50,433 bases of DNA from JBBDMU01 sp040878115 (GTDB taxonomy: Bacteria; Bacteroidota; Rhodothermia; Balneolales; Natronogracilivirgulaceae): contig JBBDMV010000164.1 in the NCBI GenBank assembly GCA_040878115.1, positions 1-50,433 on the forward strand, written 5' to 3'. The stretch's first letter is position 1. Each line of letters starts with the position of its first letter. Under the pieces are notes generated by a model that ran no database searches, was not told where the DNA came from, and was given only the letters and a program-made list of their open reading frames with translations. Shown in pieces: positions 16,630 to 25,657 of the stretch. A program made the position numbers and the translations under genes.

Positions 16630-17016
16630 ATGAATTTTCCAAATTTAAATCCGGGCGCTAAACTGTATACGGGTTTATTGCTGATGTGCGTACTACTGGT
16701 TACCGGAATGGCATGGCACCATGGATGGACAAACTATGATCAGGATACGAAGCTAGAATACACCGGTATCATTCTTGAAAATGATATCGGAAACCCGCAT
16801 ACTTATATCGATCTGGAAGTTATCGATGAAGAGGATATGGTATGGGAAGTGGTCCTTGCCCCCGTTACAAGGATGAGGAACCGCGGGATGACAGATAATG
16901 CCATGCTCGCCGCAGGTGATACGGTATCGGTTGTCGGGTACCCGCATCGCTCTATAGAAGATGAAATGAGGGCCGAAAGGATCATCATAGGCGAAACGAC
17001 CATAGAACTGCGCTGA
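16630..17016 (+). CDS. DUF6152-like exported protein
   Basis: A 128-aa protein with one N-terminal hydrophobic segment (YTGLLLMCVLLVTGMAW) that could be a signal peptide or an anchor. After it come HHGW, YTGIILENDIGNPHTYIDLEV, APVTRMRNRGM and LAAGDTVSVVGYPHRS, which fit the DUF6152 pattern (AHH near the N-terminus, NPH, a GDTV.V.GYP strand). The ATG at 16630 was preferred to one 36 bp upstream because AGGGG precedes it. Its stop overlaps the next start by one base. Function unknown; DUF6152 and DUF6644 genes often travel together. Confidence 0.75.
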   Translation: MNFPNLNPGAKLYTGLLLMCVLLVTGMAWHHGWTNYDQDTKLEYTGIILENDIGNPHTYIDLEVIDEEDMVWEVVLAPVTRMRNRGMTDNAMLAAGDTVSVVGYPHRSIEDEMRAERIIIGETTIELR

Positions 17017-17513
17017 TGCAGGAGAAGTCTGTCTGGGACATGTTGTTTGAATGGCTGGAAAACAACGCGTTTACAAAGATTTTCAGTGAGTCTATATGGT
17101 TATACCCGGCCGTGGAAATTATACACATTGTAGGTTTCGCCGTACTGGTGGGAGCTGCCATTATGTACGATCTCCGCCTTCTTGGCTTATCGCGCCAAAT
17201 GTCTGTAACAGATGCAACGCAGCACCTCACTGTCTGGGCTCGTCTAAGTTTGATTGCTGTCATACCAAGCGGGCTGATCCTTTTTATGGTAGGTGCCACC
17301 ACTCTGTCCGTGAATTCTGCTTTTCAGATAAAACTTGTCCTGATCGTATCAGCTGGAATCAATGCGACCATCTTTCACCTGTTTACTCTGAAGACGGCCG
17401 ACACCTGGAATAAGAATGTCTCCACGCCTGTAGCCGCCCGTATTGCCGGCTTCATTTCCATTATATTATGGATAAGCATCATCGCCTGCGGGCGCCTTAT
17501 TGCATATGTTTAA
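17016..17513 (+). CDS. DUF6644-like membrane protein
   Basis: A 165-aa integral membrane protein with four predicted helices. WLYPAVEIIHIVGFAVLVGA, YDLRLLGLSRQM, LSLIAVIPSGLILFMVGA and a C-terminal ACGRLIAYV are the conserved parts of DUF6644. The two His-containing helices suggest a possible haem or metal site, but that is a guess. It is translationally coupled to the DUF6152 gene, so the products probably act together in the inner membrane. Confidence 0.8.
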   Translation: MQEKSVWDMLFEWLENNAFTKIFSESIWLYPAVEIIHIVGFAVLVGAAIMYDLRLLGLSRQMSVTDATQHLTVWARLSLIAVIPSGLILFMVGATTLSVNSAFQIKLVLIVSAGINATIFHLFTLKTADTWNKNVSTPVAARIAGFISIILWISIIACGRLIAYV

Positions 17514-17722
17514 AGCGGCGAACGCTACAGTTGAATTCAGATCTAGACTCATTTTCCCACCTTTGAATACAGCTTACTTAAAAGGCAAACCGATCGGCAG
17601 CCTCTAATAAATACAGCCTAATCTGTTGATAGACAATTTTTGCCGATAAACAGGATACTTTTGTTCGCGTGATAAAGTTATGGAGATGAGAACCTATGCG
17701 TAGAAAGAAAACAACACTTGCT

Positions 17723-18259
17723 ATGAAAAAAGAACTTTTACAATTCCCCCTTATTTTTTTATTCCTGATTTCATTTACGGCCTGTGAAGGCGGCATGGGA
17801 CCAGAGGGGCCTCCCGGAGCGGAAGAGCTTCCCACCTCTTTTGAATTTGAAGCTGAACTGCTTGCCGGGAATCAATTTGAATTTTGTCATGACATTCCGG
17901 GACAAATTGAAGTTTTTGATTCAGACGTAATTTTGGCTTATGTGCTGGAAGATTTCATCGAAGATGATAACCTTGATGTTTGGCGGCAATTACCCATTAC
18001 AGAGTTTAATGACAGGGGTACCCGGCTTCTTGATTTCGATTACACAGCGGTAGATGTCTGTACATTTGTGGACGCTAATTACCGATTAGATTCCTCAGAT
18101 GAATTTGACGGGATACTAATCCGTGCTGTTCATGTGCCGGCTGTATTCATGTCAGAGAAGCAAGCCGTGAGCATCAAAAACGCGGAATCCTTTCAGGAGC
18201 TGGAAACATTGCTCGAGATGGAAATTCAGACCATGTATTCTCCCCGAAGGAAGTTTTGA
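17723..18259 (+). CDS. Hypothetical lipoprotein with a short collagen-like stretch
   Basis: A 178-aa predicted lipoprotein; the ATG at 17723 begins MKKELLQFPLIFLFLISF with Cys21 as the lipid site, which is why I preferred it to the ATG at 17696. Directly after the Cys is GGMGPEGPPGAEE, a short Gly-X-Y run seen at the mature N-terminus of many Bacteroidota surface lipoproteins. The rest is acidic (DFIEDDNLDVW, LDSSDEFDG) with two Cys. No family recognised beyond this. Confidence 0.7.
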   Translation: MKKELLQFPLIFLFLISFTACEGGMGPEGPPGAEELPTSFEFEAELLAGNQFEFCHDIPGQIEVFDSDVILAYVLEDFIEDDNLDVWRQLPITEFNDRGTRLLDFDYTAVDVCTFVDANYRLDSSDEFDGILIRAVHVPAVFMSEKQAVSIKNAESFQELETLLEMEIQTMYSPRRKF

Positions 18260-18610
18260 ATTTGGCGACATCACCTTTTATGACAGCCAATCGTCACCTT
18301 TTGCACGTGAGTATTGCTGCCCACCAACCTATATATGTTTCGTTTTTTTTACTCTTTCACCTTTACTTCTTCGAGATGGCATTTTTAAACTTTTACTTTG
18401 TTAAAGTACTTCATTAAGCCTTATATTTAAAAGCTGGAACGGAAAAGCTTTTTTATTGTATTGTATTGGGCTTTAAATGAGCAGTTTTTTGAACATCCAT
18501 TTAGATACTAAAAATCGGGTGTTCAAGGATCAAAAGTATGATATGCCGTCAATTTGACACACTATTTAAAAGCTCTAAGTTGTTTTAACAGCAAAAGAAT
18601 ACACCTTTTT
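18260..18610. other. Intergenic region before tRNA-Leu
   Basis: 351 bp, AT-rich. Apart from a probable tRNA promoter at 18553-18583 I see no gene, repeat or strong hairpin. Confidence 0.5.
18553..18583 (+). promoter_or_regulatory. Probable promoter of tRNA-Leu
   Basis: TTTG at 18553-18556 and TAAGTTGT at 18576-18583 with 19 bases between, a fair fit to the Bacteroidota TTTG-N19-TAnnTTTG promoter. Initiation would fall about 20 bases before the tRNA. A TTGACA overlaps the first element. Confidence 0.35.
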
Positions 18611-18697
18611 GCCGCCGTGGTGGAATTGGTAGACACGTTGGACTTAAAATCCAATGGGCCTTAAAAGCCCGTATCGGTTCGAGTCCGATCGGCGGTA
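18611..18697 (+). tRNA. tRNA-Leu (anticodon UAA)
   Basis: An 87-nt class II tRNA. The acceptor arms GCCGCCG and CGGCGGT pair (with one G-U at the first position), the D-loop is GGAATTGGTAGACAC, and the anticodon stem TTGGA / TCCAA encloses CTTAAAA, giving UAA. A long variable arm (GGGCCTTAAAAGCCC) and the T-arm TCGGTTCGAGTCCGA follow. The discriminator is A and CCA is not encoded. Confidence 0.97.
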
Positions 18698-18703
18698 CGA
18701 TAC

Positions 18704-18748
18704 AAACCCTTGTGAGTCTTTATACAGACTTGCGGGGGTTTTGTTATT
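18704..18748 (+). terminator. Terminator after tRNA-Leu
   Basis: AAACCCTTGTGAGTC pairs with GACTTGCGGGGGTTT over 15 bp (four of them G-U), loop of 8 bases, followed by a T-rich tract. It starts 7 bases after the tRNA. Confidence 0.7.
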
Positions 18749-18909
18749 TTGTTGGTTCCCGTAACCTCTAAAATATGCGGGGACAACACAGGGATAACAA
18801 ACAAAATCTTACGACCTTCAGAATTTCTCTTTCATTACTTCATAACAGCAAAAAACCGGATCAACTAAAGACCGGCTTACACATTTTGTTTGAAGTACAG
18901 GTGGAAATA

Positions 18910-20280
18910 TCAGGCGTAACTGAATAAAGGGGGAAAAACGATGACGACAATCCCTGCCCACACGGAGTAAACCGGCAGGTAGATGGTCTGCCAGTGTTCC
19001 AAAGAGGCAAACGAGCCGCGCCCGCGGATGAAGCGGCTGTATAACCAGGCTGACCATGCGAGGTTGATGAGCAGGATGATGTTCACACCCAGCGCCGCAA
19101 TCCGGTTCGGCGTGAAACCGAATTCCGAAATGCGCGCTGCGATCGCCCCGAGCGCCACAACATCCACTATGAGAGCACTGATCACGAGCAGGAGCTGCAG
19201 CACGTCAAACGCGCCAGGCTTCGCCAGGGGGTCGCGTGCCGAAATGGAATAAAGAAGCAGGCAAAGCACCACGACCAGAAGCATATCAAAGCCGATGAGC
19301 ACTTCTCGTTCTACGTCAATTCCGCTTCCGGTCCATATCATAGTTATGAGAAATGCCAACAGTACCATGGTGAATAGCGGCGTAAAGAGTCGGGTAAGCA
19401 CGGGCGCCATATTCTCGATCACACTCTGTTTCGCCTCTACCAGCCATGCTCCGACGATGACGGCGCCCATCGCCCCACTGGGGAGCAGCCATTCCGCTGC
19501 GAACCACGCAACGTCCAGTCCGATGGCACTGAACATCATGACGGTGAAGGCCGTGAGTATACCTCCACCAAGGGCCATGAGAACGTAATAGATGAACAAT
19601 TCGCCGGTGAACCGCACGAAGTTCATACGTCCGCCATCGGCGCTCCAGTGGCCTCCGGTGTATGCGATGCCCACAACCAGCCATAGGGCGATCGGCAGAT
19701 GCAAAACAGTCAGCACCTGAGTGTGGCTTTCCGGCGGAAATGGATAAACGTTAGCAAAAACGGCAGCAGCGATGAAGACTGGCACTAGCCAGAGGCCAGT
19801 GACCCCATTCAGCCGGCGTTTCCAGACAAAGTAGCCGGTGAGCAGAGGGAGTACGAAAAAACTGATGTTGCGTGCGTAGAACAGGACGTACGGATCGTCC
19901 ATGTTATAACCGAACAGCTCAGGCACCTTGATCGCCAGCGCAGCGGCGGCCGCGAGAAGTATGACGATGGTGATGTCGGCCTGCAGAGCGCCACGAGATG
20001 CGGCACCAGTATCCGTGGCAACCACCAGCTGCTTCCACAGACGCTCGGAATGCTCACGTGCGAACTCACGTGAGAGAGAATCGACATTGCCCATCCGCTT
20101 GACTGCCACCAGAAAGGCTTCGTCGTCCGCCAGGCCGCTGTCGATGAGAGCTTCTACCTGATCCCGAAGGTGGCTTTCCAACTCCTCTGCATCGGTTTGG
20201 TAAATAGACTGGTGGCGATGCAGGTATACCCGCCACTGTTTTATTTGCTGCTCGAGCGTGTTCCGCTTCCCGGGTTCCAT
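18910..20280 (-). CDS. Permease-prefix-domain multi-spanning membrane protein
   Basis: A 456-aa protein. The first 90 residues form the cytoplasmic 'permease prefix' domain (EQQIKQWRVYLHRHQ, DAEELESHLRDQVEALIDSGLADDEAFLVAVKRMG), normally found in front of ABC permeases or other membrane domains whose genes follow a padR regulator. About ten to eleven hydrophobic segments follow, with no MacB/FtsX periplasmic domain, so it is not an ordinary ABC permease; a DUF4153-like domain is possible. The gene is far more GC-rich than its neighbours, which suggests transfer. Ten bases upstream is what looks like a gutted padR gene (20290-20400). Confidence 0.8.
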   Translation of the reverse strand: MEPGKRNTLEQQIKQWRVYLHRHQSIYQTDAEELESHLRDQVEALIDSGLADDEAFLVAVKRMGNVDSLSREFAREHSERLWKQLVVATDTGAASRGALQADITIVILLAAAAALAIKVPELFGYNMDDPYVLFYARNISFFVLPLLTGYFVWKRRLNGVTGLWLVPVFIAAAVFANVYPFPPESHTQVLTVLHLPIALWLVVGIAYTGGHWSADGGRMNFVRFTGELFIYYVLMALGGGILTAFTVMMFSAIGLDVAWFAAEWLLPSGAMGAVIVGAWLVEAKQSVIENMAPVLTRLFTPLFTMVLLAFLITMIWTGSGIDVEREVLIGFDMLLVVVLCLLLYSISARDPLAKPGAFDVLQLLLVISALIVDVVALGAIAARISEFGFTPNRIAALGVNIILLINLAWSAWLYSRFIRGRGSFASLEHWQTIYLPVYSVWAGIVVIVFPPLFSYA

Positions 20281-20289
20281 GATTGCGCG

Positions 20290-20400
20290 TTAACCTTCCT
20301 GGATGACTGGCGTCAACCGTTGTCCCTTTACCGGGAAAATGGTCGCCCAAATATCGCGCAGCGTGGCGGAGGCGGCAACCAAATCCTTGCTGATGTCCAT
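20290..20400 (-). pseudogene. Probable remnant of a padR regulator gene
   Basis: A 36-codon frame whose first residues, MDISKDLVAASAT, match the N-terminus of PadR regulators that precede permease-prefix proteins. After Thr13 the expected SPLVLSIL..GESYGY winged-helix part is missing; the sequence goes straight to LRDIWATIFPVKG and stops. An internal deletion that joined the first codons to a C-terminal part explains this best. The recognition to PadR rests on the short N-terminus and the genomic position. The downstream gene begins 9 bases after its stop. Confidence 0.55.
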
Positions 20401-20426
20401 GTTGAGTCTTTGTTATTTATAATATT

Positions 20427-20464
20427 TATACATAGAATTAATGTACATAATAGCACTATGTATA
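20427..20464. promoter_or_regulatory. Inverted repeat, possible PadR-type operator
   Basis: TATACATAG (20427-20435) and CTATGTATA (20456-20464), exact 9-bp arms around a nearly centred ATGTACAT (20441-20448). ATGT...ACAT symmetry is typical for PadR sites. It lies just upstream of the padR remnant, so the operator may have outlived its repressor. Confidence 0.5.
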
Positions 20465-20584
20465 TCAACATTGGTATAAAAAGCGATTTTAAGCGCTTGC
20501 CCAGGGATTTCGGGATGGGTAAGAAGGAGTTGAAAGTTCATCCATAATAAAATGCGGCCGTTCAAGGTAAGCGTATTTTACCAT

Positions 20585-21727
20585 TTACATCCAGCCTTTC
20601 CTTCTGAAGAAGACAATCAGCGTCAAAGACATCACAAGCATTAACAGAAGTGCAAAGGGGTATCCATAGTACCATTTCAGCTCCGGCATATTCAAGGGGC
20701 TGGTTTCCGGATCAAAATTCATCCCGTATAAACCCGCAACAAAGGTTAGAGGAATAAAGATGGTGGCAATAATAGTTAGCACCTTCATCACTTCATTCAT
20801 CCGGTTGCTTAAACCTGACATGTAGATGTCGATAAGCCCGAATATCATCTCCCTATTTATCTCGATATTGTCTATCACCTGAACCACATGGTCGGACACA
20901 TCTCTTAGATAAACTTTAACCTCATCGGTCATAAACGGTGATTTGTCTCTAATCAATGAATTGATGCCCTCGCGCAATGACCATACTGATTTTCTGAAGA
21001 AGTTCAAATCTTTTCGAAGCGCCTGAATTTTTTGCAGATAACTTTCTTTGGGTTCTGTAATAATAAGCTCTTCTAAATTATCAATCGATTCGCCAATCAG
21101 GTCCAGTGCCTGGAAATAGTGATCCACAATAGTATCAATCAAAGCATAGGCCAGGTAGTCGGGCCCTAAGTTCTTTAAATAGGTATTCGGGAGCTTTAGC
21201 CGTTTAAATATAGGTTCAAATACGGCTTTGTCGCTCTCCTGAAAAGAAAGGATGTAGTTTTTGCTAAGAACGATACTTACTTGTTCTGTGTCTAAGCCTA
21301 CGCTGCCATTTGATTCTGTTTTATGGGTAATCATTCGCAGCACAATGAAAACAACATCAGGGTAAGGCTCTATTTTAGGACGCTGAGAAGTGCTGACAAT
21401 ATCTTCCTGGACGAGGGGATGTAAACCAAAATAGTTCCAAACTGTTTTAAGCTTATCAATGTCATGCAATCCTTGTACCTGTATCCAGGTTTTCGACTGA
21501 TCCTGCAGGTAAGATTCCGATTTTTTGATTTCATTTATAGGAATAGCGTTGTAATGTTCTTCATCGAAATCATGAACCGTAAGTAAAACTTCATCCAACC
21601 TTTGGATGCCCGTGTGAATAGGCGTGCCCGGAACCTGTCCGGGTGGTTTGCGGTATATTTTTTGCATCTGGGCCACATTGAACAGGCTTTGCATTGAAGT
21701 GGTTACCTTCTTTATCTGATTTTTCAT
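20585..21727 (-). CDS. corA: CorA-type magnesium/cobalt transporter
   Basis: A channel for Mg2+ (and Co2+/Ni2+) uptake, forming pentamers. The 380-aa sequence has the large cytoplasmic alpha/beta domain (SKTWIQVQGLHDIDKL at the start of it), a long stalk helix region, and two C-terminal membrane helices. The signature YGMNF follows the first helix (TIIATIFIPLTFVAGL), and the second ends in the basic tail RRKGWM. The periplasmic loop DPETSPLNMPELKW is acidic, as usual. Single gene with its own promoter; no regulator seen. Confidence 0.96.
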   Translation of the reverse strand: MKNQIKKVTTSMQSLFNVAQMQKIYRKPPGQVPGTPIHTGIQRLDEVLLTVHDFDEEHYNAIPINEIKKSESYLQDQSKTWIQVQGLHDIDKLKTVWNYFGLHPLVQEDIVSTSQRPKIEPYPDVVFIVLRMITHKTESNGSVGLDTEQVSIVLSKNYILSFQESDKAVFEPIFKRLKLPNTYLKNLGPDYLAYALIDTIVDHYFQALDLIGESIDNLEELIITEPKESYLQKIQALRKDLNFFRKSVWSLREGINSLIRDKSPFMTDEVKVYLRDVSDHVVQVIDNIEINREMIFGLIDIYMSGLSNRMNEVMKVLTIIATIFIPLTFVAGLYGMNFDPETSPLNMPELKWYYGYPFALLLMLVMSLTLIVFFRRKGWM

Positions 21728-22113
21728 AGAACCGGACTATTAAGGAATAATGATTTTTAGTTGTAGTGGCTAAAAGCATTTAAAAATTAAGTTTTATATC
21801 GAAACCTTGAGAATGGTTGGCGGGTTTCAGCGGCGCAAGTTGCTAAACTTCAAGAAGAACACTGCAAATTATCTTACAGCCATTATATAATTGACATTAA
21901 CTCCTTACCCTTATAAGTTGTATAACGGCAATTTGTTAGGTTTGATTATTAATAACTGATTTTGTTTTTTGTGTTTGCCCCTGTGAAACGTGCTGGAAGA
22001 AAAAATCACCCCGAGCAGGGTTAAATATCTGAATGGAATGATCGGCTATACCATGCTTTAAGAAAAGCACTATATTTTTACACCACCTATACCATAAGAA
22101 AATATAATAGGCA
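21728..22113. other. Divergent intergenic region corA / sulfatase
   Basis: 386 bp, AT-rich, presumably with promoters for both directions. I could not place a convincing promoter, operator or repeat in it. Confidence 0.5.
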
Positions 22114-23655
22114 ATGAAACAGATTTCAAGAAAACACTTATTTCAGATGATTAGCTGCTTAATCTTAATTTTAGCTGTATCTGATTCAAATGCAGCAAAT
22201 AAGAATCAGCCTGCTGAAGGACAACAGCCTCCAAATATAGTACTTATTATCGCCGATGATATGGCGTGGAATGATTGCGGCGCGTGTGGTCATCCGGACA
22301 TCAGGACCCCGAATATTGACAAGCTGGCTGAGGAAGGGATGATGTTTCAGCAAGCATACTTGACAACCAGTTCCTGCAGCCCGTCAAGAGCAAGTATTAT
22401 TACCGGGACCTATCCACATCAAACAGATGCGGAACAGTTACATTGGGAGATTCCCCCGGACAAAATTACCTTTGTGGAGAAAATGAAGGCCTCTGGCTAC
22501 TGGACGGGGCAGGCCGGAAAATGGCATTTGGGCGATCACATGAAAGACCGGTTTGACTTTCTGGCTGAAGCTAATACTGATGAATTACGTAAAACCTACG
22601 GTGAACTTCCTGCTAATGACGGAAGCGGCAGCAATCTGTGGGTACCGTTGCTTGAGTACCGGCCGGATGACCGTCCGTTTTTTCTCTGGCTAGCAGCGTC
22701 TGACCCTCACAGAGGATACCGAAAAGGCGCTATTGAGCAGCCTCATACAGCGGATGATGTGGTACTGCCTCCCTATGTGCCGGACACTGATGAAGTGAGG
22801 AAGGATTTCGCCATGTACTATGACGAAATCAGCCGTCTGGACCAATATGTGGGCAAGGTCGTCGAGACGCTGGAAAAACAGGGGGTCAGCGATAATACCA
22901 TCATTCTCTTCATCAGTGATAACGGTCGTCCTTTTCCCAGGGATAAAACTACCCTTTATGACAGTGGGATAAAAACACCCTTTATTGTAAAATGGCCGGA
23001 GAGAGTAAAAGCGGGCACCGAAACAGCATCACTGGTCAGTTCAGTGGACATAGCCCCAACCTTTCTGTCTCTTGCCGGTATTGAAGCCGAAAATAACTTT
23101 GTAGGAAATGATTTCAGCCCTGTATTGGAAGACGTGAAAACAGAAATAAGAAGCCATGTCTATAGTCAGGCCCATTGGCATGATGTTGAAAATTTTGTCC
23201 GGTCAGTACGTGACCGAAAATTTAAATATATAAGGAATTTTTTTAACGATCTGCCAGGCACACCACCGGCAGATGCATTAAACAGCCTGACATTTGGGGA
23301 AATGCTAAGGCTAAAAGCGGAGGGCCGGCTGGATGAACATCAGATGGCTCCTTTTATCCAGCCACGACCTGAAGAAGAATTATACGATGTATCTAGTGAT
23401 CCTCATGAGCTGAATAATCTGGTGGAGGATCCGGAATTTCAAACGGTCTTAAAAAGGATGAGGGACGAATTAAAGTCTTTTATGCTCGAATACGATGATG
23501 GAGTTCCGGTTTTAAGAACTCCGGATGAGTTTCATAGGACCACCGGCGCTTCTCTGCCAAACAACAAGCTGCCCAGACCTTCGAAAGAAGAGATGTTTAA
23601 CGGGTGTGATTGTTTATATAAATCAGCATCTGAACTGTTTCAACAATTGGACTGA
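22114..23655 (+). CDS. Sulfatase (heparan N-sulfatase-like)
   Basis: A 513-aa formylglycine sulfatase with an N-terminal Sec signal (MISCLILILAVSDSNA). The metal-binding ADD is at 47-49 and the signature CSPSRASIITG begins at Cys88, converted to formylglycine. AGKWHLGDH, FISDNGRPFPRDKTTLYDSGIKTPF (split motif around 268-292) and SSVDIAPTFL follow. TPNIDKLAEEG and the SDPHRGY block resemble the SGSH-like group acting on sulfamates or sulfate esters of polysaccharides; the exact substrate is inference. It is a different subgroup from the sulfatase at 8669-10126. No sugar-degradation genes lie beside it. Confidence 0.92.
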   Translation: MKQISRKHLFQMISCLILILAVSDSNAANKNQPAEGQQPPNIVLIIADDMAWNDCGACGHPDIRTPNIDKLAEEGMMFQQAYLTTSSCSPSRASIITGTYPHQTDAEQLHWEIPPDKITFVEKMKASGYWTGQAGKWHLGDHMKDRFDFLAEANTDELRKTYGELPANDGSGSNLWVPLLEYRPDDRPFFLWLAASDPHRGYRKGAIEQPHTADDVVLPPYVPDTDEVRKDFAMYYDEISRLDQYVGKVVETLEKQGVSDNTIILFISDNGRPFPRDKTTLYDSGIKTPFIVKWPERVKAGTETASLVSSVDIAPTFLSLAGIEAENNFVGNDFSPVLEDVKTEIRSHVYSQAHWHDVENFVRSVRDRKFKYIRNFFNDLPGTPPADALNSLTFGEMLRLKAEGRLDEHQMAPFIQPRPEEELYDVSSDPHELNNLVEDPEFQTVLKRMRDELKSFMLEYDDGVPVLRTPDEFHRTTGASLPNNKLPRPSKEEMFNGCDCLYKSASELFQQLD

Positions 23656-23975
23656 CATTAATAATGTATTTATTAGCAATTAATGCCTATACCTAATAGG
23701 TATGCCATAGAACCTGGTAGAACATTACGTTATTTGACAAGGCTTAAGAATTAAAGCTGATAATCAGTTCTACCCACCGCTGCGGTTGAATTCTCTTTGA
23801 GCAGGCCAGGTCATTTAATTCCGGTTAGAGTTTACTGGCCAGGAACCTAAATGTGCTGATAAGATCAAATATCATCCGGCTTTCATTGCCTTTAATTTCA
23901 GCAACAGTATTAAGTAGCATTAAATCTCATAATAGATATTCCTTATGAATTTGTAATCTTTACGATGAAGGCATA
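23656..23975. other. Convergent intergenic region
   Basis: 320 bp between two genes that point toward each other. It has a perfect but widely spaced inverted repeat, GGTAGAAC (23716-23723) and GTTCTACC (23767-23774), and a weak hairpin GCCTATACC / GGTATGCC around 23684. No gene seen. Confidence 0.5.
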
Positions 23976-25574
23976 TCAACCAGTGACATTTATATTACCG
24001 GCGTCAGCGGCTTCGGATCCTAGTTTTTTCAGTACCATGTCGTATTCATCTTTATCCTCAAACTTTAGTGCGTATAAATCCGTACGGCGGTCCTTCAAAG
24101 GGGTTACGGTACCTGAATGCCGCGCTCGCCGCAGTACTTCCAGATCTACATCGGCAATAACAACCATTTCGGCATTTTCTTCGGCTAAGGCGGCTATACC
24201 GTCTCTTGCAAAGTTAAAGTCGGATGGTGTAAATATAGCCGATTGGGCATATTGTATCGCCATATTTTCCACAGACGGGATATTTCCGGTAGTACCTGCC
24301 ATGGCTACATAAAGTTGATTCTCTATAGCCCGGGCCTGGGCACAAGTTCGCACCCTTGTAAAGCCATGGCGTTCGTCAGTACAATAAGGAACAAAAATAA
24401 TTTGTGCTCCATTGTCCACAGCAAATCGGGCAAGTTCCGGGAACTCCACATCATAACAAATATTTATAGCAATTTTGCCGCGGTCGGTGTCAAAGACTTT
24501 AGGTTTGGATCCCGGCTGAACACCCCACCACAAGCTCTCACTAGGTGTAACGTGAAGTTTATATTGCTTGTCAACAGTGCCATCGCGGCGAAAAAGATAT
24601 GAGACGTTGAACACATTATCTTCTTCCAGCGTAAAATGTGAACCACCGATAATATTTACATTATAACTTATAGCCATATCAGTGAAAAATTCAATATACT
24701 GATCAGTATAATTGGCCAGTTGACGGGCAGCCTGGCCGGGACGTTTCTCATGTTCGAAGCTTAATAATTGGGTAGTTAAAAGTTCTGGAAACAAGGCAAA
24801 ATCACTTTTGTATTCAGAAGCCACATCCACAAAGTACTCAACCTGAGTGGCGAAGTCATCGAAATTGTTAATCTTCCGCATCTGATACTGAATGCAACAA
24901 ATTCTGACCGGCAAGGATGAGATCTTCCTTTTCGGGGCCTGCTGCTGATACTCCAGATTTACCCACTCCATCAATGTGGCGTAACCGCATGATTCGTGGT
25001 CTTCGTCCAGGTAGTTAGAAATAATCCGCTTTACAATCAGCCCGTTTTGAAGTTGAAACGTCAGGACGGGATCATAAATTTTTTTACTGGCTACCGAGCG
25101 CACATACTCATGCACGCTCATGTCATTCTGATATTTATGGTAATTCGGTACCCTTCCGCCTACTAGGATGCGCTTAAGGTTCAATCGCACACAGAGTTCT
25201 TTTCTGGCGTCATAAATCCTTCGACCGATTTTCATTTCCCGGTATTCCGGATCAACCATCACCTCTATGCCATACAGGGTATCCCCTTCCCCATCATGAT
25301 TTTTAATGTACCCTTCGTCGGCAATTTCATTCCAGGTATGATTCTTGGAATATTCATCCAAATCCAATATCAGGCTACTGGCAGATCCAATAAGCTCGTC
25401 CCCATAGAAAACTCCTATTTGCCCTTCCTTAAACTGCTTTATTTGCGAACGGAACTGTGCCTGGGTATAGGGTTTCATGTCGGGGAAACATTTAAGCTGC
25501 AAAGCTTTTAATGCTTTATAATCCGACCTTTCAAGAAGCTTCAATTCCAGGCTCGGTGTAATTTGATCTGACAT
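23976..25574 (-). CDS. GNAT acetyltransferase fused to a carbon-nitrogen hydrolase
   Basis: A 532-aa two-domain enzyme. Residues about 8-190 are a GNAT N-acetyltransferase (EVMVDPEYREMKIGRRIYDARKELC carries the acetyl-CoA motif). Residues about 225-510 are a nitrilase-superfamily hydrolase with the full catalytic triad: Glu in LFPELL, Lys in QYKLHVTPSE and Cys in NICYDVEFPE. Fusions of this kind are known and form the branch with eukaryotic-like amidase domains; their substrate is not established. It could hydrolyse an amide and acetylate the product, or repair a damaged metabolite. The gene is solitary. Confidence 0.92.
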   Translation of the reverse strand: MSDQITPSLELKLLERSDYKALKALQLKCFPDMKPYTQAQFRSQIKQFKEGQIGVFYGDELIGSASSLILDLDEYSKNHTWNEIADEGYIKNHDGEGDTLYGIEVMVDPEYREMKIGRRIYDARKELCVRLNLKRILVGGRVPNYHKYQNDMSVHEYVRSVASKKIYDPVLTFQLQNGLIVKRIISNYLDEDHESCGYATLMEWVNLEYQQQAPKRKISSLPVRICCIQYQMRKINNFDDFATQVEYFVDVASEYKSDFALFPELLTTQLLSFEHEKRPGQAARQLANYTDQYIEFFTDMAISYNVNIIGGSHFTLEEDNVFNVSYLFRRDGTVDKQYKLHVTPSESLWWGVQPGSKPKVFDTDRGKIAINICYDVEFPELARFAVDNGAQIIFVPYCTDERHGFTRVRTCAQARAIENQLYVAMAGTTGNIPSVENMAIQYAQSAIFTPSDFNFARDGIAALAEENAEMVVIADVDLEVLRRARHSGTVTPLKDRRTDLYALKFEDKDEYDMVLKKLGSEAADAGNINVTG

Positions 25575-25657
25575 TTATCTATAGTTTCTAATTTAGTTAA
25601 TTGTTATACATGTAACTATTACAAAACCAAAAACAGTAAACTAAAAACTTTAAACTA

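Noticed and set aside
18698..18900. Possible integrated element next to tRNA-Leu
   Set aside because: tRNA 3' ends are common integration sites, but there is no integrase gene and no repeat of the tRNA end in the window.
20066..20350. 94-codon minus-strand frame over the padR remnant
   Set aside because: It overlaps the permease-prefix coding sequence in another frame and shows no family pattern.
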